DNA of 64,000 nucleotides from an uncultured Prevotellaceae bacterium (GCA_900318775.1 ONLY01000008.1:30092-94091); one strand, 5' to 3'; positions 1-9,300 are shown, counted from the first letter of the stretch. Notes: a model not told the origin generated them from the sequence alone. Translations and numbers: made by a program.

Positions 1-66
1 AAGGTCATTGACTTACTACTCGTGCTGCTCTCAATGCTGTTCCTCTTCATCGGAAGCCAACACTAA
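1..66 (+). CDS. C-terminal tail of a membrane protein (partial)
   Basis: An open frame runs from the window edge to a TAA at 64-66 and gives about 21 residues (KVIDLLLVLLSMLFLFIGSQ then H). The tail is strongly hydrophobic, as in a last transmembrane helix. It sits 91 bases upstream of a glycosyltransferase on the same strand, so it may be the end of a flippase, polymerase or acyltransferase of the same polysaccharide cluster. The family cannot be named from so little sequence. Confidence 0.5.
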   Translation, partial: KVIDLLLVLLSMLFLFIGSQH

Positions 67-157
67 ACTAAGGCATAAAGAAAAAGCCACAATTCACTAA
101 CTGCTCAGATACACCACTAACAATCCTTTTGCTAAACATTAAAAACTACGAACTCAA

Positions 158-1231
158 ATGAAATTATCTGTCATTGTTCCTGTCTATAACGTAGAACGTT
201 TTCTACCAAGATGCCTCGATTCGCTCTTGCGCCAAGGTCTAAATACAGATGACTATGAGGTGATTTGTGTGAACGATGGTTCACTGGATAATTCTGCACA
301 AATCTTGGCGGAATACGAGCAGAAGCATCCAGAGATCATACGCGTCATCACACAAGAGAACAAAGGTTTGGGAGGTGCGCGCAACACTGGCACAGCACAA
401 GCCAAAGGCGAATACATTGTCTATCTAGACAGCGATGACTACGTAGTGGACGAGGGCTATGCCCAACTATTAAATACAATAGAAACAGAACAAGCCCAAA
501 CACCGGGAAGCAAATTGCCGGACATCGTATACTTTCACTCAACCAACGTGGTGACCGATGGCATCGAGCGAGCGAAATCAGAAGCACCTAAGCAACCCAT
601 TTCGGTAATTGGGCGAGACAACATAAAAAGATGGCGCTCACACATCTTGGGTTATGCTTGGAACAAGTTTTATCGCCGCGCATTCCTCGAAGAACACAAC
701 TGCCGCTTCAAAGACGGCATCTGCGAGGACGAATTGTTCAACTACGAATTATTCCTCCACGCGCCACACTTTCTCGTAACCGATGCCAATATCTACCGCT
801 ACGAACAAAACAATCCCAAGTCTATCCTACATACCAATGACCACAGCAGACAACGCAAACAGATGACGGACCTTGAAAACGTCATTGGCATCATGAACGG
901 ATACCTGATAGCACATAGCAATGATGATTTCGCAATGGGAGTGAAGCAGTCAAACTGCCGCCTTCTCAAAACCTACCACAAAAAAACTTATAAGGCTCAC
1001 CTTTCCCATTCCGAGTGGCGTAACCACATGAAGAAACTACGCGAGTACCCTTATTGCAAGATGGGCACAGAGGGATCTGCCATGGGGAAACTAGTCGCTG
1101 TCCTCAACAATCATTCGCTTAATTCTTACGGAATGTACGTATTCGTAAGCTTCTTCTACGAAAGGCTCTTTGAACGTTTTGTTCGCTCACATTTCATCAC
1201 GAAAACCAACACTAGTTATCTCCTATCGTAA
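158..1231 (+). CDS. Family 2 glycosyltransferase
   Basis: A 357-residue GT-A fold glycosyltransferase that probably transfers a nucleotide-activated sugar to a lipid-linked glycan at the cytoplasmic face of the inner membrane. The N-terminus SVIVPVYNVERFL is the usual GT2 start, followed by VNDGS (about residue 40) and the metal-binding LDSDD (about residue 91). The C-terminal two thirds, which should set acceptor choice, has no recognisable motif. Start is the ATG at 158, directly at the conserved beta strand. The first ~96 residues are nearly the same as in the next gene, while the rest is only weakly similar. Donor and acceptor are unknown. Confidence 0.9.
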   Translation: MKLSVIVPVYNVERFLPRCLDSLLRQGLNTDDYEVICVNDGSLDNSAQILAEYEQKHPEIIRVITQENKGLGGARNTGTAQAKGEYIVYLDSDDYVVDEGYAQLLNTIETEQAQTPGSKLPDIVYFHSTNVVTDGIERAKSEAPKQPISVIGRDNIKRWRSHILGYAWNKFYRRAFLEEHNCRFKDGICEDELFNYELFLHAPHFLVTDANIYRYEQNNPKSILHTNDHSRQRKQMTDLENVIGIMNGYLIAHSNDDFAMGVKQSNCRLLKTYHKKTYKAHLSHSEWRNHMKKLREYPYCKMGTEGSAMGKLVAVLNNHSLNSYGMYVFVSFFYERLFERFVRSHFITKTNTSYLLS

Positions 1232-1362
1232 AGAAAATGATATTTCCAGGAATATTTTAGGCATTTTGTACGATAAACTAGCCTTTTATTTGTACATTCA
1301 TCTAAAATGGTTTACCTTTACAATTCGAAACTTTTTACCCGAATTCTAATTAATACCTATAG

Positions 1363-2397
1363 ATGAAACTATCCGTAATAGTTCCCGTATACAACGTGGA
1401 GCGATTCCTTCAACGATGCCTTGATTCGCTCCTACGGCAAGGATTGAGTGCAGATGAATATGAAGTGATTTGCGTAAACGACGGTTCACCGGATAACTGC
1501 GCACAAATCTTGACTGAATATGAAGAAAAGCACCCTGACATCTTCCGCGTCATCACACAGGAGAATCAGGGGCTTGGTGGCGCCCGCAACACAGGTACAG
1601 CTCTGGCCAAAGGCGAGTATGTGACTTATCTGGACAGCGATGACTTTATCATCGACAACGCCTATTCATACCTGCTGGAGCATTTCTGCAAAGACAAGCC
1701 CGATGTACTGTGTTATGGACACATGCACATCTACACAGATGGAATGGCGCTACAAAGAGGAGACACGCACCCCGATGGAGAAGTCATCTTTGATGGTGAC
1801 GGAGTGGATGCATACAATCAAAATCCACTTCCGTTTGTGTGGTCCAAGTTTTACAAAAGAGCATTTCTGGAACAATACAACATCCAGTCGCACATCGTAT
1901 CCTGCCAGGACGAGATATTCAACTTTGATGTATTCCGCCATCATCCCCACACACGCATCGTTAGCAGTAATGTCTGTCGCTACGAGCTAGGCAATGAGAA
2001 TTCCATTCAGCGCACCACAAATAAACAGAAAGCGATGAGAACAATGGATGATATGTTTGACAACATCGAATATGTAAGCAGCTACATTACAAGCGACACA
2101 TGGACGATGAAACCTGCCGCCATACGTGATATCAATAATTTCTTGACTACATACCACAAGAAACTGTCAATGGTGCTTCTATCATGGAATGAATGGAACC
2201 ACTACCATCAAAAACAGAAAGCCTTACCCTATCATTTAGAATTGGACGGAGATGCTTCACTTGCAGAGAAGATGGTTTTGGGGGCAAAAAGGATGGCTGG
2301 CTGTTGTTATCCATTTCACATTATACTTAGTTTCACGCGCAACATTCTTTTCATGAAGTGTATACGGCCTGCATTCATTAGAAAGACTAAGGCGTAA
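1363..2397 (+). CDS. Family 2 glycosyltransferase, paralogue of the preceding gene
   Basis: A 344-residue GT2 enzyme. It has SVIVPVYNVERFL at the N-terminus, VNDGS near residue 40 and LDSDD near residue 91. By eye about 80 of the first 96 residues match the gene at 158-1231. After that the two proteins diverge, sharing only short blocks such as KFY(R/K)RAFLE and a conserved DE pair followed by FN. The 131-base AT-rich gap before it has no strong promoter, so it may be cotranscribed with its neighbour. It probably adds a sugar to the same or a related surface polysaccharide; specificity is unknown. Confidence 0.9.
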   Translation: MKLSVIVPVYNVERFLQRCLDSLLRQGLSADEYEVICVNDGSPDNCAQILTEYEEKHPDIFRVITQENQGLGGARNTGTALAKGEYVTYLDSDDFIIDNAYSYLLEHFCKDKPDVLCYGHMHIYTDGMALQRGDTHPDGEVIFDGDGVDAYNQNPLPFVWSKFYKRAFLEQYNIQSHIVSCQDEIFNFDVFRHHPHTRIVSSNVCRYELGNENSIQRTTNKQKAMRTMDDMFDNIEYVSSYITSDTWTMKPAAIRDINNFLTTYHKKLSMVLLSWNEWNHYHQKQKALPYHLELDGDASLAEKMVLGAKRMAGCCYPFHIILSFTRNILFMKCIRPAFIRKTKA

Positions 2398-2419
2398 ATC
2401 AACAAAACACAACACACAA

Positions 2420-3580
2420 ATGAAAATAGTTTATTGCATAGACGCGGCATACAACCTGTCGGGGACCGACATTGTTTCTATCACGAAAGCTAACGCTTTA
2501 GCTACCATTCCCGGCAATAAAGTGTGGATAGTCAGCGCAGGCAACCCACGTTCATTGCTAAAACGTCTCAAACAGGTATCCGTAACCGATTTGAATGTAC
2601 GCTACTACCAGCACGACGACGAGGGACTTATCGCATCCATCATCGACCTCCTGAAAACGAAGCGAATACATAAAAAGAGACTAGAAAACTTTCTGGAAAA
2701 CATTCAACCCGATGTAGTCATATCTTCGGGGGTATTGACGAAAACGTTTTTACCCACATTAAAGATTTCCTCAAATCCAGTCTTCATCCGCGAACTGCAC
2801 ACAGACCGCCATTACAACAGAGACTCAGCCAAAGGAATCATCAAGAAGTGTATCGCATTAATAGGAGAACTTTATGATTTCCATTGGAAGATCCACGCCT
2901 ACGACAAAGTGGTGGTACTAACCGAAAAAGAGAATTCCGGTTCTTGGAAAAACTGGAAGAAGTTGGCAGTAATACCCAATCCCATCACACATTGGACAGG
3001 AGCCCTAAGCCAATGCGAGGAGAAAGTGGCTATCACCGCTGGGCGGTTGGCACCTATGAAGAATTTTACGGGGCTTATCAATATTTGGTCTAAAGTAGCA
3101 AAACGTCATCCAGACTGGATGCTGCAGATATGGGGCACTGGCGATATGCAACTTACGCTCGAAAAACAAATCAAGCAATTGGGGCTTGAGAAGCATGTTT
3201 GTCTGATGGGCTATACTGATAAGATAGGCGAAAAAATGAGCCAAGCATCATTGATGGTACTGACTTCTCGCTCGGAGAGCTTCTCCCTCGTCACGCTTGA
3301 GGCAATGTCAGCGGGCATTCCCACGATTGTGTACAACTGCCCCGGTGGCATCAGCCAATTGGTGAAGGATGGAGAAACGGGATACTTGGTGCCTCTAGAC
3401 AATGAGGACATCTTTGTAGAGCGTGTCTGCCAACTGATTGAAGACAATGAATTAAGAAGGAAAATGGGGATGGTTAGCGCGAAAGAATCTGAACAATACA
3501 ACATCGAAAACATTATTTCCCGATGGATGTCGCTTTTCGAAGAGTTACTCCTCAGAAAAAGGAAAAACCAAACTGATTAG
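2420..3580 (+). CDS. Family 4 (GT-B) glycosyltransferase
   Basis: A 386-residue retaining GT-B glycosyltransferase. The C-terminal Rossmann half is clear: TAGRLAPMKNFTGLI (about residue 195), then the donor-binding block SRSESFSLVTLEAMSAGIPTI with the E-x7-E glutamates (about residues 291-311), then GGISQLVKDGETGYLVP. The N-terminal half is the variable acceptor domain. It follows the GT2 gene by 22 bases, so the three + strand genes probably form the end of one polysaccharide operon. The sugar is not predictable. Confidence 0.88.
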   Translation: MKIVYCIDAAYNLSGTDIVSITKANALATIPGNKVWIVSAGNPRSLLKRLKQVSVTDLNVRYYQHDDEGLIASIIDLLKTKRIHKKRLENFLENIQPDVVISSGVLTKTFLPTLKISSNPVFIRELHTDRHYNRDSAKGIIKKCIALIGELYDFHWKIHAYDKVVVLTEKENSGSWKNWKKLAVIPNPITHWTGALSQCEEKVAITAGRLAPMKNFTGLINIWSKVAKRHPDWMLQIWGTGDMQLTLEKQIKQLGLEKHVCLMGYTDKIGEKMSQASLMVLTSRSESFSLVTLEAMSAGIPTIVYNCPGGISQLVKDGETGYLVPLDNEDIFVERVCQLIEDNELRRKMGMVSAKESEQYNIENIISRWMSLFEELLLRKRKNQTD

Positions 3581-3621
3581 AATCATAGAATTCCCAACCT
3601 GGCACCAAAGAGCCGAAGAAC

Positions 3622-4962
3622 CTAAAATAGTATTTTCCATGTAGAAGAGATACTGTATCGGTTCTGCATATAGCGGGAAAAAGTATGGTAATAGTCAGCG
3701 ATGATACCCCAGGCGTAGTTGTCGGTATCAAGACATTCGTATGTAACGCCTATGCCACATTCAAACTTCGTCTCATTGGGAATCGTATATGACTTCACAT
3801 GATCGGTCAAGGTGAGGCCATCCATAACGCGTGTACCCGCAAAGACACGAGTGCCGATTCGTATGCCAGGGAAAATCGGCGCACTAAACTTTGTACCTGC
3901 ATCGAAATGGTAAAGGTTCAGGTTATCACCTGTAAAAAGACGCTCTTGACCATATACCTTCATTTGAGCATCCACGGCACGCGCCATAAGTTCTATAGAG
4001 AAATACGGAGAAGTGTGCAACGAGAGGTCGGCACCTACAGCAATGGCGGCACCAGTCTTTAGGGTTGCATCATCAAAATACACTTTACGATTTCCTATTT
4101 CTGTACCGGCGACAAACGAGAAACCTGTTGGCATCGCATTAAATTTCATCAAGCGCACCACATCCTTAAAACGCACCTCGGGCTTATTAACACCACTCAT
4201 ACCGAAAATTTTGTCGGTCAAAAAATAGGCCAAGTTCGTGCTTACGGTGCCTATACCTGCCCCCATGTAAAGATCATTCATCCAATGCTTGTTATGACGA
4301 ATGCGCAATAGTTGTGTCGTTGTTGCAGCAGTATAGCCACCAACACTTATCCAAGGCGAAACATGGCCATATTCCCGATGCAACACAGTAGCTGCCACAA
4401 ATGCAAAGCTGGCATGCCCCGAAGGGAATGATTGGTCATTGCTCAAATCTGGACGTGTTTCACTTACCGTATTTTTCAGCAGTTCGGAGGTTCCAAACGA
4501 AATGCCTAATGCCATCGCATTGGCTGTCAACATACGCTCCAGTTTCGAACGGCTTTTCACGCCCACCGCTTTCATCAACCACGTTGCCACTAAAGGCGCA
4601 CCTGCAACTCCATAATCAGTCCAATTACACTTGTCGCCTTTGGATTCAAACCGTGCAGGGTGTGTGATGAATCCATGATCAGTCCATGTAAGGAGCAAAC
4701 CTCGTGCCAACGGTAATGCTCCATCAATACTCATAGACATTTCCTTCTTCAACAGCTTACTTTCATGCTGACGGATGACCTGCTCCACTTGACGCTGACG
4801 CTTCACCTGTTCATATGCCTGCATAACAGAATCTATCTGGGAAAAATAAGTAGAATCCAAGGAACTCCTCTCCTCACCAACAGGCATAGAATCAGCATAC
4901 TGAGCGAAGGCAAATGCCAACGAACAGGCCCAATATAACACAGAGCAGAAAATACGCAGCAT
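3622..4962 (-). CDS. PAP2 superfamily phosphatase with C-terminal extension
   Basis: 446 residues. The three PAP2 motifs are visible: KNTVSETRP (KX6RP form), FPSGHASFAF, and RIRHNKHWMNDLYMGAGIG (R-x5-H-x3-D form). They should dephosphorylate a lipid phosphate or pyrophosphate such as undecaprenyl-PP, phosphatidylglycerol phosphate or lipid A, at the periplasmic side. A signal peptide or anchor (MLRIFCSVLYWACSLAFAFA) leads the protein. About 190 residues after the PAP2 core look like alternating beta strands and may be an outer-membrane or periplasmic domain. A TTG 21 bases upstream would extend the frame, but ATG at 4962 fits the signal peptide better. The gene begins just after the U-tract of the aldolase terminator. 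Substrate unknown. Confidence 0.85.
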   Translation of the reverse strand: MLRIFCSVLYWACSLAFAFAQYADSMPVGEERSSLDSTYFSQIDSVMQAYEQVKRQRQVEQVIRQHESKLLKKEMSMSIDGALPLARGLLLTWTDHGFITHPARFESKGDKCNWTDYGVAGAPLVATWLMKAVGVKSRSKLERMLTANAMALGISFGTSELLKNTVSETRPDLSNDQSFPSGHASFAFVAATVLHREYGHVSPWISVGGYTAATTTQLLRIRHNKHWMNDLYMGAGIGTVSTNLAYFLTDKIFGMSGVNKPEVRFKDVVRLMKFNAMPTGFSFVAGTEIGNRKVYFDDATLKTGAAIAVGADLSLHTSPYFSIELMARAVDAQMKVYGQERLFTGDNLNLYHFDAGTKFSAPIFPGIRIGTRVFAGTRVMDGLTLTDHVKSYTIPNETKFECGIGVTYECLDTDNYAWGIIADYYHTFSRYMQNRYSISSTWKILF

Positions 4963-4965
4963 ATC

Positions 4966-5010
4966 AAAAAAATGGCGCAGCAACAGGACGTAAAAGGCCT
5001 ATTGCTGCGC
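4966..5010 (-). terminator. Intrinsic terminator after the aldolase gene
   Basis: On the minus strand a 13-base-pair stem (4975-4987 with 4998-5010, one G-U pair, 10-base loop) is followed by seven U residues (complement of 4966-4972). It lies 29 bases after the aldolase stop codon. Its U-tract ends only three bases before the PAP2 start codon. Confidence 0.75.
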
Positions 5011-5038
5011 ATATTAATATCAGTTCAAAATCATGAAA

Positions 5039-6037
5039 TTACTGAGCAAGTTTGCCATCAGAACCGAGCACATTCACAATCTTGTGGATGTACATTTTCT
5101 TCATGTTCTCACGAGCTGGCTTCAGGTACTGACGTGGGTCGAAATCACCAGGATGCTCAGCGAGGTGCTTACGGATAGCAGCAGTCATAGCAAGACGAGA
5201 GTCGGAGTCGATGTTGATCTTGCAGACAGCAGACTTGGCAGCCTTGCGGAGCTGCTCTTCTGGAATACCGATAGCGGCTTCAAGCTTACCGCCGTACTTG
5301 TTGATGGTCTCAACCTCTTCCATTGGAACAGAAGAAGAACCGTGGAGCACGATTGGGAAGCCAGGGAGCTTCTTCTCAATCTCAGCGAGGATGTCGAATG
5401 CCAATGGTGGTGGCACGAGAACGCCGTTTACGAGAGTGCACTGCTCTGGAGTGAACTTGTGAGCACCGTGAGAAGTACCGATAGAGATAGCGAGAGAGTC
5501 GCAACCTGTACGAGTAGCGAAGTCAATCACCTCTTCTGGCTTTGTGTAGTGAGATTCAGCAGACTGAACTTCATCCTCAACACCAGCGAGCACACCCAGC
5601 TCAGCCTCAACAGTTACGTCAAACTGGTGAGCATAGTCAACCACCTTCTTAGCAAGAGCCACGTTCTCTTCGTATGGGAGTGAAGAACCGTCAATCATCA
5701 CAGAAGAGAAACCGTTGTCAATACAGTCCTTACAAAGTTCGAATGTATCTCCGTGGTCAAGGTGGAGAACGATTTCGGGATGCTCACAGCCGAGCTCCTT
5801 TGCATATTCAACAGCACCCTTAGCAAGGTTGCGGAGAATTGTACCGTTAGCATAGTTGCGTGCACCCTTTGACACCTGCATGATAACTGGAGATTTAGTC
5901 TCCACAGCAGCCATCACGATAGCCTGCATCTGCTCCATTGTGTTGAAGTTGAAAGCTGGAATAGCGTAACCGCCAGCAATAGCTCTCTTAAACATCTCGC
6001 GAGTATTCACGAGACCGAGGTCTTTGTAACTTACCAT
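5039..6037 (-). CDS. fba: Class II fructose-bisphosphate aldolase
   Basis: 332 residues, a zinc-dependent (beta/alpha)8 aldolase that splits fructose 1,6-bisphosphate into dihydroxyacetone phosphate and glyceraldehyde 3-phosphate in glycolysis and runs in reverse in gluconeogenesis. Family motifs are HLDHGD (zinc histidine and proton-donor aspartate, about residue 92), AELGVLAGVEDEV, GTSHGAHKF (about residue 189), LHGSSSVP (zinc histidine) and KINIDSDSRLA (phosphate binding). Length and motifs match the short class II subgroup common in Bacteroidetes. It stands alone, with its own -7 element upstream and its own terminator downstream. Confidence 0.95.
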   Translation of the reverse strand: MVSYKDLGLVNTREMFKRAIAGGYAIPAFNFNTMEQMQAIVMAAVETKSPVIMQVSKGARNYANGTILRNLAKGAVEYAKELGCEHPEIVLHLDHGDTFELCKDCIDNGFSSVMIDGSSLPYEENVALAKKVVDYAHQFDVTVEAELGVLAGVEDEVQSAESHYTKPEEVIDFATRTGCDSLAISIGTSHGAHKFTPEQCTLVNGVLVPPPLAFDILAEIEKKLPGFPIVLHGSSSVPMEEVETINKYGGKLEAAIGIPEEQLRKAAKSAVCKINIDSDSRLAMTAAIRKHLAEHPGDFDPRQYLKPARENMKKMYIHKIVNVLGSDGKLAQ

Positions 6038-6087
6038 AACTTGATGAATTTATAGTTATTAAATAAAGAATGTTTCTAAAAACGGTG

Positions 6088-6095
6088 CAAAGATA
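6088..6095 (-). promoter_or_regulatory. -7 element for the aldolase gene
   Basis: The minus strand reads TATCTTTG, matching the Bacteroidetes TAnnTTTG box, about 50 bases before the aldolase ATG. It is followed by CACCG, as in the L31 and S16 promoters. No clear TTTG -33 element is seen. Confidence 0.6.
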
Positions 6096-6187
6096 CAGAA
6101 AAGTTAGGAGTTTAGAGTGAGGAGTCAACAGTTTTTTTGCCCCTCTAATCGCTTTTTCATTGACTGAAACAAAAAACAGCCTTTTTG

Positions 6188-6219
6188 TTTTGTCCGTTTG
6201 ATAAAAAGTCGTAACTTTG
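6188..6219 (+). promoter_or_regulatory. Promoter of rpmE2
   Basis: TTTTG at 6188-6192 and TAACTTTG at 6212-6219 with a 19-base spacer match the Bacteroidetes -33/-7 consensus. Transcription should start around 6225, giving a leader of about 80 bases before the L31 start codon. Confidence 0.75.
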
Positions 6220-6306
6220 CACCGCTTTTTACAAACAAAGCATTTGAAACTTAATTATTTGTTACACCAGCAGTATTTACATTGACTGTATAAAACAAAA
6301 GAAACA

Positions 6307-6561
6307 ATGAAACAAGGTATCCACCCCGAGAACTATCGTCCTGTTATCTTCAAGGATATGTCAAACGGCGATATGTTCCTCTCTCGCTCTACAGCCAAGA
6401 GCAACGAAACAGAAGTGTTCGAAGGCCAAGAGTATCCCGTTATCAAGATTGAAATTTCTTCAACTTCTCACCCATTCTACACAGGTAAGGCTAAGCTCGT
6501 TGACACCGCTGGTCGCGTCGACAAGTTCATGAACCGCTGGGCTGTAATGAAGAAGAAGTAA
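6307..6561 (+). CDS. rpmE2: 50S ribosomal protein L31 type B
   Basis: 84 residues, starting MKQGIHPENYRPVIFKDMSN, which is the type B L31 signature. The protein lacks the CxxC zinc pair of type A L31, so it is the zinc-independent form. It bridges the ribosomal subunits. It is a single-gene unit with a good upstream promoter and a strong terminator. Type A/B swapping is known to respond to zinc supply in other bacteria, but no zinc operator is visible here. Confidence 0.95.
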   Translation: MKQGIHPENYRPVIFKDMSNGDMFLSRSTAKSNETEVFEGQEYPVIKIEISSTSHPFYTGKAKLVDTAGRVDKFMNRWAVMKKK

Positions 6562-6615
6562 GCATTCCGAGGGGTACCCCAGACGAAAGCTCATAAGAAT
6601 AATGATTCAAAGCAA

Positions 6616-6658
6616 AGAGGTCGTGTCTGTTACATTAGACACGACCTCTCTTCATTTT
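6616..6658 (+). terminator. Intrinsic terminator after rpmE2
   Basis: A perfect 13-base-pair stem (6616-6628 with 6637-6649, 8-base loop) is followed by TCTTCATTTT. It lies 54 bases after the L31 stop. The rest of the gap to 6794 shows nothing else recognisable. Confidence 0.8.
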
Positions 6659-6794
6659 ACATAGCGGCACACAGGCAAAAGCTGCTTTCACACATCTTCT
6701 GAATATTCACAAACAGCCTACGACCCTAAAACTTTACGCCAAGCCTCAAGAGTCAGTGAAAGCGCACTATGAAGACTATAAGAATATAAGCGGT

Positions 6795-7781
6795 TCAACG
6801 CCCAATCATCTTACGCAGACCGAAATAGAGGTTCTCTATTAGAGAGAAGCAATAATAGGAACGAAATGGATAATAGCCCAACTTGACTTTAAGACACTTG
6901 GGAATGCGATGTCTTTCTATGCTAGAAAGCATCTGAATAAAGAGATTCTTAATCTGTAGTCGTTCTTGAGGCAAGAAAACCGCATGATGCTGATAGAAAT
7001 AACCATAACAGTCAACAAGGTTGAGCCAACGATGCGTCTCAAAAAGATTGAGGATTCCCTGCTTATCGTTTAAAGTCATTGCTTCAATCTGTCGCTTCAT
7101 GGAAAGATTGGCCGTCATGCTGTCGAAATGATGGATAGTACAAGCCTTCGTCATGGAAGTTTCATGCTGGCGGTAGTTGTAGCGCCCTTGACAAAGCACT
7201 ACCTTTTGGGAATTAAGATAATGGAGACGAGTTGTGTTTTCGTCACTATACAACAAGCAAGTGTCCTCGAAAGGAAAACGTTTGTACAAAGAGGCATTTG
7301 CCACATACACCCCATGCAACGACCAGTCTAGACTGAGACGGAACGCCTCTTCCCCACTCCACTCTGTACGATAGCCGGGGAGTGGATAACTACGTTCACT
7401 TCCGTCACTTTCCTCACAAAGCATCAGTTGAAGGACTGCACACTGTGCATGCTTCTCTTTTAAAGCCAGACAAGCCCGCTCCAACGTGTCAGGCTCAAAC
7501 CAGTCATCCGCATCTAGCGTTGCTATGTAGTCACCTTGAGCAAACCGCAGTCCCAAGTTACGGGCTTTTGCCTGCCCGCTATTAACGGGTGTCTGCAACA
7601 CTTGAAAGCGCTGGTCCGCACGAGCATACTCCTGAAGTAGTGCATAAGAGCCATCTGTAGAACAATCGTCAATACAGATGAACTGGCAATCAGCCAGCGT
7701 TTGCTCACGCAAAGAGTCCAAACATTGGCGCAGATATGCTTCTGCATTATACACAGGAGTGAGCACCGTTACTTTCGCCAT
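6795..7781 (-). CDS. Family 2 glycosyltransferase
   Basis: 328 residues. GT2 features are VTVLTPVYNAEAYLRQCLDS at the N-terminus, CIDDCSTDGSYALL (about residue 36) and TLDADDWFEPDTLE (DxD, about residue 90). It begins 13 bases inside the end of the flippase gene, so the two are translationally linked. They probably act on one lipid-linked glycan: this enzyme adds a sugar and the neighbour flips the product. Sugar unknown. Confidence 0.9.
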   Translation of the reverse strand: MAKVTVLTPVYNAEAYLRQCLDSLREQTLADCQFICIDDCSTDGSYALLQEYARADQRFQVLQTPVNSGQAKARNLGLRFAQGDYIATLDADDWFEPDTLERACLALKEKHAQCAVLQLMLCEESDGSERSYPLPGYRTEWSGEEAFRLSLDWSLHGVYVANASLYKRFPFEDTCLLYSDENTTRLHYLNSQKVVLCQGRYNYRQHETSMTKACTIHHFDSMTANLSMKRQIEAMTLNDKQGILNLFETHRWLNLVDCYGYFYQHHAVFLPQERLQIKNLFIQMLSSIERHRIPKCLKVKLGYYPFRSYYCFSLIENLYFGLRKMIGR

Positions 7782-9283
7782 AGTCTTTTCTTCAAGTTTG
7801 AAATAATGTGCGTTCTATTCTTCATGACGGTAAAGGATATAGCCACCGATATTAGCATTGCCACTGCCGCCACAATCTTCATCCACAAGCCCGTCTGCAA
7901 TGCCGCAAAAACAGCTACTGAGAAACAGAGCAACTGCATAAGGTATATTTTCAGCCGACTAGCATCTATGCAGAAATGATATTTGATAGCATACAAAACA
8001 TGAATAGATAACATATCCAATAAGCCAGCCAGCGACAATGCCCATCCAGCACCTGAGAGTCCCCAACACTTATAGGCATAGGGAATGGCCAGCGCAATGA
8101 AGATATCGTATACTAGTTCAGTCAACATATACATACGCGAGTCGCTCTTAGCCAAAGCCAAATAGGAAACAGGTAGCGTGAAAGCTCTGAAGAAAACATA
8201 AAAAGTAGCACATATTGCCATTGGCACAGCATTGACAAACTTTGCGGAGAAGAGCAGAGGCACAAGGACCGGCATGGCTAAAACAAAGAGAGTCAACATG
8301 GGCGTCACAAGAAGCACACCCACTTCCATTTGCTGATTGACAGCCTGATTCATCCGCTGCAAATCATGCTGAGCAGCTGAAAGGCGAGGAAAATAATCGG
8401 CTTCAAAAGCAACAAATATAAGATTAGAGTAACTGACCACAAGCGTGTAACCACTAGTATAAAGACCGACGGCAGTCAAGTCACCAAAATGCAGAATCAA
8501 CGTACGGATGACATACTCTGCCCCCTGCCCAAAAATGCCAGCTATGATAAAGCCGATGCCAAGTCGAACCATTGGGAGGCCTTGGGCATATACATCTCGC
8601 GAAATCAATGATACATGCCAAGGAATCACCTTGTTTGAATAATGTAAATGGATGGCCAGCGTCACAATGCTGCACAGCACCAACGAATAAACCACCCCTT
8701 CCATTCGCCAGAAATAAAAGATTGGAGCAGACAGCACAAATGTGGCTATTGCACCAAACACCGAGACAAGTGCCACACTCTTCAATTTCTTCAGCCCTTT
8801 CAGAATGGCCATCTCACCTCCTTGAATGGTCAGCAGGCACACTGACAAGGAAAGAAGAACAAAGTCCCACGTATAGTTTTCTGATTCAAAAGTCCATACA
8901 CTTAGTCCCCTACACAGAACCAAAGCTAGTAACAGGCCCAATAGGCCTGCATACAAGCACCAGGTACGAACCGTTCGTACCATATTCCGTATCTCCGCCT
9001 CCGAACCATAATCAGACAATTCTGCCACATGTTTGATGGCACTAAATGAAATGCCAAAATCGGTTGACTGGCTAATGAGTTTAACGGCATTATTGAAAAG
9101 GTTAATCAATGCCACACCCGATGGTCCAAGAAGCTCCGATACAACTTTGTTCCTCACAATAGCGACAAGCATCATGATACCTTGAACCCCTCCAAACAGC
9201 CCCGTGTACTTAATCACATGGCCGTAGGTTGCATCAGCCTCTTTCGAAGAGTCTACAAATTTATTAGGAGTTTCTTCTACCAT
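7769..9283 (-). CDS. Polysaccharide flippase (Wzx/MATE-like)
   Basis: 504 residues with about 12-14 hydrophobic helices, similar in layout to Wzx/O-antigen translocases of the MOP superfamily, which move undecaprenyl-PP-linked oligosaccharide across the inner membrane. After a short hydrophilic N-terminus comes YTGLFGGVQGIMMLVAIVRNK, then GPSGVALINLFNNAVKLISQ, typical of the first flippase helices. The first in-frame start is a TTG at 9289, but ATG at 9283 is the better choice. A -7 box at 9301-9308 leaves a leader of only about 12 bases. Confidence 0.85.
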   Translation of the reverse strand: MVEETPNKFVDSSKEADATYGHVIKYTGLFGGVQGIMMLVAIVRNKVVSELLGPSGVALINLFNNAVKLISQSTDFGISFSAIKHVAELSDYGSEAEIRNMVRTVRTWCLYAGLLGLLLALVLCRGLSVWTFESENYTWDFVLLSLSVCLLTIQGGEMAILKGLKKLKSVALVSVFGAIATFVLSAPIFYFWRMEGVVYSLVLCSIVTLAIHLHYSNKVIPWHVSLISRDVYAQGLPMVRLGIGFIIAGIFGQGAEYVIRTLILHFGDLTAVGLYTSGYTLVVSYSNLIFVAFEADYFPRLSAAQHDLQRMNQAVNQQMEVGVLLVTPMLTLFVLAMPVLVPLLFSAKFVNAVPMAICATFYVFFRAFTLPVSYLALAKSDSRMYMLTELVYDIFIALAIPYAYKCWGLSGAGWALSLAGLLDMLSIHVLYAIKYHFCIDASRLKIYLMQLLCFSVAVFAALQTGLWMKIVAAVAMLISVAISFTVMKNRTHIISNLKKRLWRK

Positions 9284-9300
9284 TTTCAAAAAATATCGTA

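Noticed and set aside
5033..5683. 216-codon open frame on the + strand
   Set aside because: It lies entirely opposite the aldolase gene, whose conserved motifs are unambiguous, and has no family resemblance or promoter.
6101..6130. Purine-rich GTTAGGAGTTTAGAGTGAGG run before the aldolase promoter
   Set aside because: It resembles the short degenerate repeats found in many Bacteroidales intergenic regions but has too few units to call a repeat.
8572..9036. 154-codon open frame on the + strand
   Set aside because: It is antisense to the flippase gene; the composition is that expected from a reversed membrane-protein sequence.
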